DNA of 64,000 bases from Rhizobium sp. 16-449-1b. GTDB lineage: Bacteria > Pseudomonadota > Alphaproteobacteria > Rhizobiales > Rhizobiaceae. The stretch is taken from positions 1 through 64,000 of the forward strand of contig NZ_JAGHMH010000020.1 in NCBI RefSeq assembly GCF_017741935.1. The letters run 5' to 3'. Below, piece after piece: positions 53,653 to 63,517 of the stretch (position 1 is its first letter; each line of letters opens with the position of its first letter). A program made the position numbers and the translations under genes. A model generated the notes under the pieces. The model was given only the letters and a program-made list of their open reading frames with translations. It was not told the DNA's origin and made no database searches.

Positions 53653-55062
53653 ATGAGACTTCTGGCGCTTGCCTTGACGCTCCTTCTTGCCACCCCTCTT
53701 GCCGCGGCCGACCATGGCGCCCGCAAGATCTTCGACGCCGAACTGGAGCGCGCCGCCGTTGAGGCAGTGATTTGGGGCATGCCGGCCGTCAACTACGACC
53801 TCATGCGCCAGGAAATGCTGACCAAGACACCCGGGAAAGTCGGCGGCGTCATCTATTGGGGACGCCCGCTGGATTGGAAGAACCAGACGCTGACGCCCAA
53901 TCCGGATGCGCTCTACTTCATGGTCTTTTTCACCACGAAGGACGGACCAGTCGTCCTCGATCTGCCCCCGGCCGACGGCCGTGCCTCGTTCAACGGCAAC
54001 ATCGTGACGGCATGGCAACTTCCTTTGGAGGATGCAGGCCTGCTTGGTGTCGACAAGGGCAAGGGCGCAAAGTTCGTTATCCTGCCTCCCGGTTTCACGG
54101 GCTCGGTGCCCGATGGCTTCACGCCGCTGAAATCCGAGGTCTATGGCGGCTACATGCTGTTTCGCTCCAACCTCGCCAGCCACTCCGACGCCGATGTGAA
54201 TGCCTCTATCGCCTACGGCAAGAGGCTGAAGGTCTATCCGTTGTCGGCCGCCCAGAACCCGCCCGAGACCAGCTTCTCCGACGTCAAGGACATCATGTTC
54301 GATAGCACGATCAAATGGGATGCGAGCTTGTTCGATAATCTCGACAGGGTTGTTCAGGAGGAGCCATGGATCGAGCGCGACAAGATCATGATCGACAAGT
54401 TGCGGACAATAGGCATCGAAAAGGGCAAGCCGTTCACCAGGGACGCGCGCACCGAGCCACTGCTCGACAGGGCTGTGAAGGAAGCCCACACCTTTCTCGC
54501 GGCCAGATATGACGCGGGCCTTCCACCGTTCTTTTCCGACAAGAGCCGGTGGACCTACCCGGCCTATCCGAGCCTGATAAAGGCGGCCGCCTCGGACTTC
54601 AAGGAGCCGGACGCCTATCCCGTTGACGACCGCGGCGTCGCTTATCACTACGCCTATATCGGCATCAAACGACTGGGCGCCGGACAATTCTACTCCATCT
54701 CGATCCGAGACAAGGATGGCCGCGACTTCGATGGCGGCAAGTCCTATCACCTGCGGGTCCCGCCCAACGTTCCCGTGCAGCAATACTGGTCCGTAACCGC
54801 CTACGACCGCGAAACCCACGCGCTCATCAAGAACATGCCTCGGGCCAGCCGCTCATCGCAGATCGCCGAGCTTGAGAAGAATGAAGACGGCTCGGTCGAT
54901 CTCTACTTTGGCCCCAAGGCACCAAAGGGCAAGGATGCGAACTGGATCCCCACGGACGGGAAGCGAAAGTTCGAGCTGATGTTCCGAGCCTACGGGCCGA
55001 CCGAGGATTTTTTCGCCAAGAAATGGGTACTCCCCGACGTCGAAACCGTAAAGCATCGTTGA
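53653..55062 (+). CDS. Exported DUF1254/DUF1214 protein
   Basis: 469 aa from ATG 53653, with GGAG 9-10 nt upstream; the ATG at 53648 stops after two codons. A signal peptide is visible (LLALALTLLLATPLAAA). The DUF1254 part has AVEAVIWGMPAVNYDLMRQEML and LTPNPDALYFMVFFTTKDGPVVLDLPP. The C-terminal DUF1214 part has YHLRVPPNVPVQQYWSVTAYDRETHALI, DLYFGPKAPKGKDANWI and the end FRAYGPTEDFFAKKWVLPDVE. The biochemical function of this family is unknown. Operator site 2 is upstream; the FGE gene follows after 10 bp. Confidence 0.87.
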   Translation: MRLLALALTLLLATPLAAADHGARKIFDAELERAAVEAVIWGMPAVNYDLMRQEMLTKTPGKVGGVIYWGRPLDWKNQTLTPNPDALYFMVFFTTKDGPVVLDLPPADGRASFNGNIVTAWQLPLEDAGLLGVDKGKGAKFVILPPGFTGSVPDGFTPLKSEVYGGYMLFRSNLASHSDADVNASIAYGKRLKVYPLSAAQNPPETSFSDVKDIMFDSTIKWDASLFDNLDRVVQEEPWIERDKIMIDKLRTIGIEKGKPFTRDARTEPLLDRAVKEAHTFLAARYDAGLPPFFSDKSRWTYPAYPSLIKAAASDFKEPDAYPVDDRGVAYHYAYIGIKRLGAGQFYSISIRDKDGRDFDGGKSYHLRVPPNVPVQQYWSVTAYDRETHALIKNMPRASRSSQIAELEKNEDGSVDLYFGPKAPKGKDANWIPTDGKRKFELMFRAYGPTEDFFAKKWVLPDVETVKHR

Positions 55063-55072
55063 GGATAGAAAC

Positions 55073-56046
<974 letters not shown>

Positions 56047-56050
<4 letters not shown>

Positions 56051-57051
56051 CCGCAATGCGAACTTTCCTGGCCGCTATCCGCATGTGCCTGCTCGCCGTC
56101 ACCCTGCTTGCCGCACCGGCGGTCGTGCTTGCGCAGGAACCGCTGGCATCGTGGAATGACACCCCTGCCCGGCAGAGGATCATCGACTTCGTGAAAGCCA
56201 CGACGACCGAGGGCGGCGACGGTTTCGTTGCTCCGGATGATCGCATCGCCGTCTTCGACAATGACGGCACGCTGTGGACCGAACAGCCCTTCTATATCCA
56301 GCTCGGATTCATGCTCGACCGGGTGAAGACGCTGGCGCCCGAACATCCCGAATGGAAAACCAAGGAACCATTCGCCAGCATCCTGAATGGCGACGTCAAG
56401 GGCATCGCCCGAGGCGGCGAGATGGGGATGGTCGAGCTTGGCATGGCAACGCATGCCGGCATGACGACGGATGAGTTCGAAAAAATCGTCACCGATTGGT
56501 TCGCGACCGCGAAACACCCGAAATCCGGCCGCCCCTATACCGAGATGACCTTTCTGCCGATGCGCGAGCTTCTGGACTATCTGCGTGCAAACGGCTTCAC
56601 CACCTATATCGTCTCCGGCGGCGGCGTCGAGTTCATGCGGCCGGTGACGGAAAAGCTCTATGGCATCCCGCCGCAACAGGTCGTCGGCAGCACCATCGCC
56701 ACCCAATATGCCATCGTCGACGATGTGCCGGTGCTGAAGCGGCTGCCGAAGATCGATTTCATCGATGATGGCCCCGGCAAGCCTACCGGGATCAACAAGT
56801 TCATAGGCCGCAAGCCGATCTTCGTGGCCGGCAATTCCGATGGCGATTACGAGATGCTGCGTTGGGTCACGGCCAAGACGCCCGGCTTCGCCCTCATCGT
56901 GCACCACACCGATGGCGCGCGTGAATATGCCTATGACCGCCAATCCGCCTTCGGCAAGCTCGACAAGGCACTTGACGAGGCCGAACGCCGCAACTGGCTC
57001 GTCGTCGACATGAAGAACGACTGGAAGAAGGTCTTCGCCTTCGACCAGTGA
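56047..57051 (+). CDS. Exported HAD-superfamily phosphatase
   Basis: 334 aa. A signal peptide is likely (AAIRMCLLAVTLLAAPAVVLA). HAD motif I is IAVFDNDGTLWTEQPF with the nucleophile Asp, motif II is in TYIVSGGGVEFMRP, and motif III/IV in FIDDGPGKPTGI and FVAGNSDGDYEML. The phosphoserine phosphatase-like type suggests a periplasmic phosphomonoesterase. It is coupled by ATGA to the FGE gene and ends 18 bp before the converging outer-membrane protein gene. The substrate may be a breakdown product of the sulfated compound, but this is a guess. Confidence 0.82.
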
Positions 57052-57069
57052 TCCGGATGAATCGCGCGG

Positions 57070-58047
57070 CTACTGCACCGCGACCGGCTTGGTGATCGAC
57101 AGCGGCATCGAGATCGTCAGAAACACCGAGTCTCCTTCCGCCCGGTTCTCGGCGGCGAACTCGTGGAAATATTTGATCCGCGCCGAGATCGGCAACTCGC
57201 CGGCCTTGAAGTTCCAGCCGATCGTCGCCCCGATCGCCGCCACACGTCCCTTGAACGGGCCGAAAGCGCCCTCGCCGCTATCCCCTGTCAGCTGGTCGTA
57301 ATAGTAGCCCACCAGACCGGCGTCGAACTGCTCGTTGAAATGCTGCACGGCCGCCCATTCGAAGTGGAACTCGGTGCCGGTGCGATAGTTCGTGTCGGGG
57401 TTCTCACCGTTGAAGGTCACGCCGATCGCCGCCGAGAGATCGAGCCCGATTTCCGGATCGAGCCATGTTCCGGCAGCGCTGACATCGGCTCCCCAGCGAT
57501 GAAATGCGATGTTCGAAATCTCGCCATCCTGATAATCGCCGATCGGGACGTTGACGAGAACGCCCGTGGTCCAGTGGAAGTTGCCGGCATCCCAGCCGAG
57601 CGTACCGCTGACGAGCGGATCGCCGACGGTGAAGATCGTGTCCTTCGTGGCGCCGGACAAGACGCCGCCACGAGGACCTGAGAGCGTCAGGTCGGCGATC
57701 GTCTCTTGCCAGCCGACAGGGATGGTCGCCCCAAGCCCGAGCCGCCCGCCCATCACTTCCTCGGGAATGACCCACATGACGGTCGGTGCCGCGAGCGCCG
57801 CCTTGCCCTCGACGCCGACGGCGACGCGGCCACCGGTCGGAAGCTGCGTGCCGCCACCGAGATCGCCCTTGTAGAGCCAGATGTCGTTTTGAAGGTAGAC
57901 GCCGGGTGGTGGGAGGATACCTGCGGCCGGGCCCTTGGAACCAAGCAGATAGAAGCCGGCACCGCGTTCGGCAGCAGCAGCCATGTGCGCGCAGGCCAGC
58001 ATCGATGCGCCGGCAAGAAGCGCTCCGGTCAGAAATCTCAGTTTCAT
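57070..58047 (-). CDS. Outer-membrane protein of the MetA/SphA-like family (COG4313)
   Basis: 325 aa. It has a signal peptide (TGALLAGASMLACAHMAAAA), then GAGFYLLGSKGPAAGILPPPGVYLQND, the characteristic start of the phenol-degradation MetA-like family. The remainder alternates polar and hydrophobic residues like a beta-barrel and ends in a hydrophobic strand (VFLTISMPLSITKPVAVQ). Such proteins are thought to be channels for hydrophobic substrates. It has operator site 3 upstream and could let the sulfated substrate enter the periplasm. Confidence 0.8.
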   Translation of the reverse strand: MKLRFLTGALLAGASMLACAHMAAAAERGAGFYLLGSKGPAAGILPPPGVYLQNDIWLYKGDLGGGTQLPTGGRVAVGVEGKAALAAPTVMWVIPEEVMGGRLGLGATIPVGWQETIADLTLSGPRGGVLSGATKDTIFTVGDPLVSGTLGWDAGNFHWTTGVLVNVPIGDYQDGEISNIAFHRWGADVSAAGTWLDPEIGLDLSAAIGVTFNGENPDTNYRTGTEFHFEWAAVQHFNEQFDAGLVGYYYDQLTGDSGEGAFGPFKGRVAAIGATIGWNFKAGELPISARIKYFHEFAAENRAEGDSVFLTISMPLSITKPVAVQ

Positions 58048-58121
58048 GCTCTTCCCCTCATTCGTCCCAAGGCCTGCTTTTTATGCTACCTCGGAACCTT
58101 CAATCCCCCATTCGCCGTCAC

Positions 58122-58150
58122 AAGTACGCAACGGTAAATGCGCCCGTAAA
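58122..58150 (-). promoter_or_regulatory. Sulfatase-regulon element, site 3
   Basis: On the minus strand the core TTTACCGTTGCGTACTT runs 58138 to 58122, with TTTAC 12 bp earlier (58150-58146). It lies 74 bp before the outer-membrane protein start and next to the stop codon of the regulator gene. Confidence 0.8.
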
Positions 58151-59851
58151 TCACTGCCCCGAAATGCTCGCGACGGCCTCTAAGCTCGCGCCCGCCTTCC
58201 CCAGTCCCGTCTCCAGGCTTGTGACGAGCTCCGGCCGAAGCTGCGCCATTTTCGCCGCCTGCCGGAAAGCCGCAATAAATGCCGCCCGATCAGTTGCCGC
58301 CTCCCCCAGACGCTGCCCCGCGCTGTCCGCGCCGAGCTCGCCAAGAGCTGCCACGCGAATGGTGCGCGTCAGCATGTCGTTGCCGACGGCCTGCTCGGCG
58401 GCAAGCGACGCCTCCGACCACCGCGCGTTCCTGTAGGCATCAAGTGCCAGCACCAGCGAGGCGTCGCGCGGCGGCGTCTCCTCCATCGCCACAGCCTCCC
58501 GCGCAAGGTCGTTCGCCGCCTTGAAATAGCCGGCGGCAAAGAGCACGAGGCTGAGCGACGCGGCATTCGCCGAATTGTTGGGATTGAGCGCCATCGCCCT
58601 GTTTCCGGCATCGATCGCCGCGTCCAGCCGCCCGCTGGCGAAACGCGCCGCCATCAGCGCCCCCTGCGCGCGATCGGAAAGGGGCGCGGTGGAAACCGCG
58701 GACTTCGCCATCTCGAGGGCTTGCGGAATGGTTGCTGTATCGCGGGCATAGAGCCGTGCCAGCATTGCGCTGGTGTCGGGATCCTCGGGATCACCCGCCA
58801 GCGTCCGCTCCAGGCATCCGCGAAGCCCGTCCACGCCGCCGCCGCTTTCACTGCCGTCGAGCATGAATTCTGCCCTGGCAACGCAGGCATTGCCTAGAGC
58901 ATCCGCCGGAGCCTCCCTCGCTTCAAGCGCGTTGATCACGCCACGCGACGATGCGATCTGCCGCGCCACCGCGCCGGCGATCTCGAGCCTTATGGTCGCC
59001 GGCTCCTTGCCCTCGGTCTCAACCCGCTCCAGCCCCGATTTGAGCAATGTGCCGCTCGCGGTATCGACAACCTGCCACCAGACGGAGCGATCGTCACTGT
59101 CGGCGTAGTATTTGAGATCGACCTCGTAGCCTCGCCGCGCCGGCTGCGTCGGCGAGCCGGGCCTCGTCACCACGATCGTGTCGAAGGCGGAGAGCGCGGT
59201 CAGTAGCGTGTCACGGGCCACACTCGCCTCGCCCGCCATGTCAGGCGAAGCCGCGCTCATCAGGATGGTGACGGCGGGCTTCAGCGTAACCACGGGACGA
59301 TCGATCGCCTTCCAACCCACGATGCCCGCAAGCGCAAGCAGCCCGACGCATAGCACTGCCGGCATCCAGCGCCACGATATCGCAAAACGTGGCAATGACA
59401 CCGCGACGGCATCCGGCCCGCCATCGGCCAGTGTCGACTCCGGATGATGCGCAAGTTGCGTTGGCGCTGTCTGCGCACGACCGCCCACGGCAGCCTGCGG
59501 AAACAGCGCGACATAGCTGCCTTTCGGAATATGGACAGAGACGCCCAGTTCAGCGCCGAACGCAGCATAATAACCGTCGAGCGCGGCTCTGAGACGGCTG
59601 ATCTCGATCCTGACGATCGGGTCGATGGAGGCATCGAAGTTGCTGGAGCGCCCAAGCACATCGAGCGCGATGGAATAGGCTTTCACACCCTCGGTGCATC
59701 CTGCAAACCGGCGCTCGGCGAGGTAACGCAATATGTCGCGCTGCCGGTCCGACACCCGGAAGCGGCCATCCGCAAGGAGCCGCTCCAGCTCCGCCTCGGC
59801 CTCTTCAAGGCTGACCTCGCATGCCCTCTCACCGTGTACTTCAGCACTCAT
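58151..59851 (-). CDS. Membrane-anchored wHTH-TPR regulator
   Basis: 566 aa from ATG 59851, which has GGGGGGCAGCCC upstream; the frame extends to 59872. Residues 20-115 form a DNA-binding-type winged domain found in many rhizobial TPR proteins: RQRDILRYLAERRFAGCTEG, SIALDVLGRSSNFDASIDP, IVRIEISRLRAALDGYY, then IPKGSYVALF. One membrane segment lies near residue 170-190 (WRWMPAVLCVGLLALAGIVG). The periplasmic part has TPR-like helices (MLARLYARDTATIPQALEMA, ALNPNNSANAASLSLVLFAAGYF). The layout resembles ToxR/CadC one-component regulators. I infer that it binds the four shared upstream elements. Confidence 0.8.
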   Translation of the reverse strand: MSAEVHGERACEVSLEEAEAELERLLADGRFRVSDRQRDILRYLAERRFAGCTEGVKAYSIALDVLGRSSNFDASIDPIVRIEISRLRAALDGYYAAFGAELGVSVHIPKGSYVALFPQAAVGGRAQTAPTQLAHHPESTLADGGPDAVAVSLPRFAISWRWMPAVLCVGLLALAGIVGWKAIDRPVVTLKPAVTILMSAASPDMAGEASVARDTLLTALSAFDTIVVTRPGSPTQPARRGYEVDLKYYADSDDRSVWWQVVDTASGTLLKSGLERVETEGKEPATIRLEIAGAVARQIASSRGVINALEAREAPADALGNACVARAEFMLDGSESGGGVDGLRGCLERTLAGDPEDPDTSAMLARLYARDTATIPQALEMAKSAVSTAPLSDRAQGALMAARFASGRLDAAIDAGNRAMALNPNNSANAASLSLVLFAAGYFKAANDLAREAVAMEETPPRDASLVLALDAYRNARWSEASLAAEQAVGNDMLTRTIRVAALGELGADSAGQRLGEAATDRAAFIAAFRQAAKMAQLRPELVTSLETGLGKAGASLEAVASISGQ

Positions 59852-59976
59852 GGGCTGCCCCCCGATACGCACTGACCACTAAAGCAGAACAGGAAAACTA
59901 TCGCGCACTTAACATTAAGTTGCAATACGAAACGCTAACAAGCCAAATAAATGATACATTTCGTGACAGGTACGCT

Positions 59977-60267
59977 TCAATTTCGGATATGTGAATTCGT
60001 GCGTAGGATGTGCTGAGTTACATCATCCTCAATACCGGAACAGAGCCCTTCATATTCGCTGGTCCGCACCTGGTCGCCTGCCCTGCGAAAGGTCTCAAGC
60101 GCGACCGCGGCGATCTCATAAGCTTCGAAGAGCTCATAGAGATCAGGTGATCGCGATGCGGCGGCCTGCAGGCTCGTGCGCAATGCGGGCAACTTCAGCA
60201 TAAGCCGCGCGAGGCCGCGCCGCGCCGCGTCGCTGGTCGTTCCGCCTGTCCCTCCCTGCCTGTTCAT
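59977..60267 (-). CDS. Hypothetical 96-aa protein with a regulon element upstream
   Basis: The start at 60267 (MNRQGGTGG) is preferred because further upstream the frame runs through operator site 4, from a TTG only. The product is mostly helical (ARRGLARLMLKLPALRTSLQ, LYELFEAYEIAAVALETFRR) and has no signal peptide or membrane segment. I do not recognise the family. It lies 125 bp before the regulator gene on the same strand and could be co-transcribed with it, which would place the regulator under its own element. Confidence 0.6.
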   Translation of the reverse strand: MNRQGGTGGTTSDAARRGLARLMLKLPALRTSLQAAASRSPDLYELFEAYEIAAVALETFRRAGDQVRTSEYEGLCSGIEDDVTQHILRTNSHIRN

Positions 60268-60329
60268 CGTCGTGAAGGCCTCCCCGCAAGGGTAATCGAG
60301 AAAGACTAGAGGCAGTGTCCTGTCGGCGT

Positions 60330-60346
60330 AAGTACGCAACGGTAAA
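60330..60346 (-). promoter_or_regulatory. Sulfatase-regulon element, site 4
   Basis: On the minus strand the core TTTACCGTTGCGTACTT runs 60346 to 60330, identical to site 3 over all 17 bases. The TTAC half-site 12 bp earlier is not conserved. It lies 62 bp before the hypothetical gene start at 60267. Confidence 0.78.
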
Positions 60347-60422
60347 CAACGCGACGTTACGCCGGCACGACGGGGTCAGAGCGCGAAGCTGGCGGATTTT
60401 TGCGGGGAAGGCAGCGTCGAAG

Positions 60423-60722
60423 TCACTGCGGCTTACCGGCAGGATCGGCGTCCCGAATACCCGCGCCATCAGCGCCCCCCGGCTGCACGACACGCTGTTG
60501 CCCCGCCCCCACCCGGATCCACCAGGTATCGGACAGAACAGGTGCCGCAAGCGCGCCATCGTGCGGGTTGGGCTTGATGACGTCACGGACGGAAATCATC
60601 GCGCCGGGCGGTGTTCGCCTGGCCGCTTTCTCCTGCGCCAACAGTGTCGGCGCCTGGCCCGCGACCGCGGCGGCGATGACGAATGATGTGAGCGATACTG
60701 TCCTGTTGCACAGCATGAGCAT
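60423..60722 (-). CDS. Putative exported 99-aa protein
   Basis: The N-terminus looks like a signal peptide (TVSLTSFVIAAAVAGQAPTLLAQ, cleavage near residue 30). The mature part is short and Pro/Gly-rich (MISVRDVIKPNPHDGALAAPV, TWWIRVGAGQQ). No strong ribosome-binding site precedes the ATG. No regulon element was found upstream, but one follows its end. I do not recognise a family and coding status is uncertain. Confidence 0.45.
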   Translation of the reverse strand: MLMLCNRTVSLTSFVIAAAVAGQAPTLLAQEKAARRTPPGAMISVRDVIKPNPHDGALAAPVLSDTWWIRVGAGQQRVVQPGGADGAGIRDADPAGKPQ

Positions 60723-60877
60723 TCATCCAGCGGGAGATGAAAGGGAGTGTAAGGCCGAAAGCCTAAGGGGGGAAGTGGTCGTTGAAAATACTGTTGCCAA
60801 GGGCTGGGCGACAATGCGAGATCGGTTGGTTCGCCAGCACGTGCAGGCGCCGACGACGATGAGCAAGGACGCCTTGA

Positions 60878-61489
60878 ATGAAGACCAATCCGCCGCTGCC
60901 GATGGGCTATTCCGAACTGCCGCGTGGCAAGCTCGCCAATGTCGTGACGTGCCTCGAAATGCGCGAGAAGCCCGACGTCAGCGCCCCCGCGCCGGGCGCC
61001 TTGCGTTTCGAGCGTTGGCAAACGCCTTCGCTCGACGACTATCGCCAGCTGTTTCGCGAAGTCGGCGAGAATTGGCTCTGGCTGTCGCGGCTGATCATCA
61101 GCAATGAATCGCTCGCAGCGATCATCCATGATCCCGATGTCGAGATTTACACGATCCTGTCGGAAGAAGGCCGTCGGATCGGCCTGCTTGAGCTCGATTT
61201 TCGTGAGCCCGGCGAATGCGAGTTGGTGTTCTGCGGCCTCGTTCCCGACGCGATCGGCCAGGGCGCCGGCAAGCTTCTGATCACCCAGGCGGTGGCGCGC
61301 GCATGGGCGCGGCCGATCAACCGCTTCTGGCTGCACACCTGCCATTTCGATCATCCGTCGGCCATCTTCTTCTACCAGAAGGCCGGCTTCAAACCCTATG
61401 CCTTCCTCGTCGAGGTGATCGACGATCCGCGCCTCTCCGGCCATATGCCGGAGACAGCCGCTCCGCACGTTCCCCTGCTTCGCCCCTGA
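60878..61489 (+). CDS. GNAT-family N-acetyltransferase
   Basis: 203 aa. The acetyl-CoA site is in FCGLVPDAIGQGAGKLLITQAVARAWA, the Q/R-x-x-G-x-G/A motif of GNAT enzymes. The flanking blocks YTILSEEGRRIGLLELDFREPGECELV and LHTCHFDHPSAIFFYQKAGFKPY complete the fold. The first ~40 residues (LPMGYSELPRGKLANVVTCLEM) are an extension common to a rhizobial subgroup. Substrate unknown. Transcribed alone. Confidence 0.85.
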   Translation: MKTNPPLPMGYSELPRGKLANVVTCLEMREKPDVSAPAPGALRFERWQTPSLDDYRQLFREVGENWLWLSRLIISNESLAAIIHDPDVEIYTILSEEGRRIGLLELDFREPGECELVFCGLVPDAIGQGAGKLLITQAVARAWARPINRFWLHTCHFDHPSAIFFYQKAGFKPYAFLVEVIDDPRLSGHMPETAAPHVPLLRP

Positions 61490-61523
61490 TCGGCAGATCG
61501 CTCAGGACCACAAAACATCGGCG

Positions 61524-62228
61524 TTATCGATCGTAACGCCGCCGCATCTCGGCCGCCGCCAAAGGCAGGGCCGCACTTGCGACCGCACCGAGCGGCAACC
61601 GCCGCAGCAATCTGGTCGCAACGAAGGTAAACGCCATGGCGCCGGCAAGCTTCGCCCATGGGTAAGACCCGAGCTGCTCGTGAGCGCTGGCATCCGCCCA
61701 TTTGGCATTGGCGCTGACGACGGTGCCCGCCTGCTCGCGGATAACATGAAGCCTGGCGCGCAGATTGTCGACCTCCTCCTGAAGCCGCCGCAGCGATCCC
61801 TCCTCGTCGAGCATGTCTTCATCGGCCACGTGATCGTCTTCGAGCACATAATCGGCTGGCGGCCCTTGCTGGCCCTCTTCGGCCGGCGCGTCGGCCTCAA
61901 GAGCAGCCAGGTGCTCCTGCAACGCGGCCTCCGTCTCAAGCCCTTCCGGCTTGCCTTTCTTGGCCCCCACAGCCGCGCTGGTCTTCATCGAAGCCGCAGA
62001 CGACGCGGCGACCGCCGGGTGCTCCCGAAGCTCATCCGCCGCGATAAACACATCGGTCTCTCCGGCTTCGTGATCGGGATGGGACACCTCGACATCGACG
62101 CGGTCGGCAAGCTCAAGCGCCTGCTCCGCGTTCATGATACCCACCGCCACGCGCCCCTCCTCGGATGTGACGGCGACTTCGACGATGGGCGGCTTCGACT
62201 TCTTTTTCATGCCAGTCTTTTTTTCCAT
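61524..62228 (-). CDS. Hypothetical acidic protein with C-terminal membrane segment
   Basis: 234 aa from ATG 62228, supported by AGGAG 7 nt upstream; the longer frame to 62288 is not. The N-terminus is basic (MEKKTGMKKKSKPP), followed by an acidic, Ala/Glu-rich low-complexity middle (ALEADAPAEEGQQGPPADYVLEDD), a coiled-coil stretch (LRRLQEEVDNLRARLHVIREQAG) and two weak hydrophobic segments near the end (LAGAMAFTFVATRLLRRL, AVASAALPLAAAE). No family recognised. Confidence 0.6.
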   Translation of the reverse strand: MEKKTGMKKKSKPPIVEVAVTSEEGRVAVGIMNAEQALELADRVDVEVSHPDHEAGETDVFIAADELREHPAVAASSAASMKTSAAVGAKKGKPEGLETEAALQEHLAALEADAPAEEGQQGPPADYVLEDDHVADEDMLDEEGSLRRLQEEVDNLRARLHVIREQAGTVVSANAKWADASAHEQLGSYPWAKLAGAMAFTFVATRLLRRLPLGAVASAALPLAAAEMRRRYDR

Positions 62229-62424
62229 GCAAAGTCTCCTTTGGCAGGGAAACACCTGCGGGACTCGATGGGTTCCATGACAGGTCAATCAAATTCGCTG
62301 CGACAGACCGTCTCTGGAACGCAGGCTTCCCAATCCCCATATATGTCTGGACCACGGAGCAGATATCGCGACGAACCGCGATCCGCCTTCCGCGATAACC
62401 CACACAATGGATTGGAGACAAAGG

Positions 62425-62586
62425 ATGGCTCAAGCCACACGAACGGCTGCGTCCGAAGGACCCTATGATGCGGTCACGCTTGCCAAGAAGCACCGCATTT
62501 CGGTCGAGGATGCCAAGCAAATCATCGAGCAATATGGCGACGATCGCAAGGCATCCGACAAGGCCGCGCGGCGCATCGCCGTCTGA
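62425..62586 (+). CDS. Small conserved-looking 53-aa protein
   Basis: ATG 62425 with GGAGACAAAGG upstream to TGA 62586. The product is polar and helical: YDAVTLAKKHRISVEDAKQI then IEQYGDDRKASDKAARRIAV. It looks like small DUF3606-type proteins of rhizobia, which have K-K-x-x-V-S-x-x-x-L/A-x-x-x-I/V, but the match is weak. It is divergent from the membrane protein gene at 62228. Confidence 0.55.
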   Translation: MAQATRTAASEGPYDAVTLAKKHRISVEDAKQIIEQYGDDRKASDKAARRIAV

Positions 62587-62719
62587 TATGCAATGCGGCG
62601 GCCAGGAAACCGGCCGCCGCACGCGTCAAAAATAGTTTTTATAGATCAATGGATTGCCGCCAATTGCGGAATCACATCGCCAAGCGGCTCAACAAGCGCT
62701 CGAAGTCGTCAGCAAGAGC

Positions 62720-63382
62720 TCAATCGAAACGCAGCTTGCTCTTCTGCTGTCCGGCATCGTCGAAATTGTCGGGATCGAGCCACGCCTCGTAACCTGCCTT
62801 CAGCTTCGGCCAGTCGGCATCGATCATCGCGAACCACGCCGTATCGCGGTTCTTGCCCTTGGCCACCATATGCTGGCGAAACACGCCTTCGAAGGTAAAG
62901 CCGAAGCGCTCAGCCGCCTTCTTCGACGGCTCGTTCGAATTGTTGCACTTCCATTCGAAACGGCGATAGCCGAGCTTGTCGAAGGCAAGCTTGGCGAAGA
63001 GATAGAGCGCCTCGGTGGTGACGCGCGACCGCGCGATCGCCGGTCCCCACAAGATGTTGCCGATCTCGATCACCCCATGCGTGGCATCGATGCGCATCAG
63101 CGCCTGACGCCCCTCGGCCCGGCCACTACGCTTGTCGATGACCGCGAAGAACATCGGATCCGCCGACACCTCGGCCTTTTCCAGCCACGTTGTGAAGGCT
63201 GCCATGTCAGCGGGTGCGTCCTCGAAGAGATAACGGAAGCGATCGTCGGCGCCGGGCTGCTGCGCCGAGGCGAGCAGGTCGCGCCCATGGCGGCCCGCGT
63301 CAAGCGGCTCAAGCCTGACATAGCGTCCTTCGAGAGCAATACGCTCCGGGCGCTCCACGCCCTTCCAGTTCGAGAGATCCAT
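62720..63382 (-). CDS. GNAT-family acetyltransferase, RimJ/RimL-like
   Basis: 220 aa. It begins LSNWKGVERPERIALEGRYVRLEPLDAGRHG, the usual start of RimL-like proteins, and has GRQALMRIDATHGVIEIGNILWGPAIARSRVTTEALYLFAKLAF with the acetyl-CoA region, then YRRFEWKCNNSNEPSKKAAERFGFTFEGVFRQHMVAKG. It probably acetylates an N-terminus or a small amine. Transcribed alone. Confidence 0.85.
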   Translation of the reverse strand: MDLSNWKGVERPERIALEGRYVRLEPLDAGRHGRDLLASAQQPGADDRFRYLFEDAPADMAAFTTWLEKAEVSADPMFFAVIDKRSGRAEGRQALMRIDATHGVIEIGNILWGPAIARSRVTTEALYLFAKLAFDKLGYRRFEWKCNNSNEPSKKAAERFGFTFEGVFRQHMVAKGKNRDTAWFAMIDADWPKLKAGYEAWLDPDNFDDAGQQKSKLRFD

Positions 63383-63517
63383 CGAAATTCCCCATTGCGC
63401 GATGAAGCGGCCCTGCCTCCTCGACCGAGGGGCCGCTGTATTGATGTGCTGTTTTAGAGGCTGCCGAATTACTTTGCGAGGTCTAATTTGGCCAATGGTG
63501 ATCTCAGAACCGCCACC

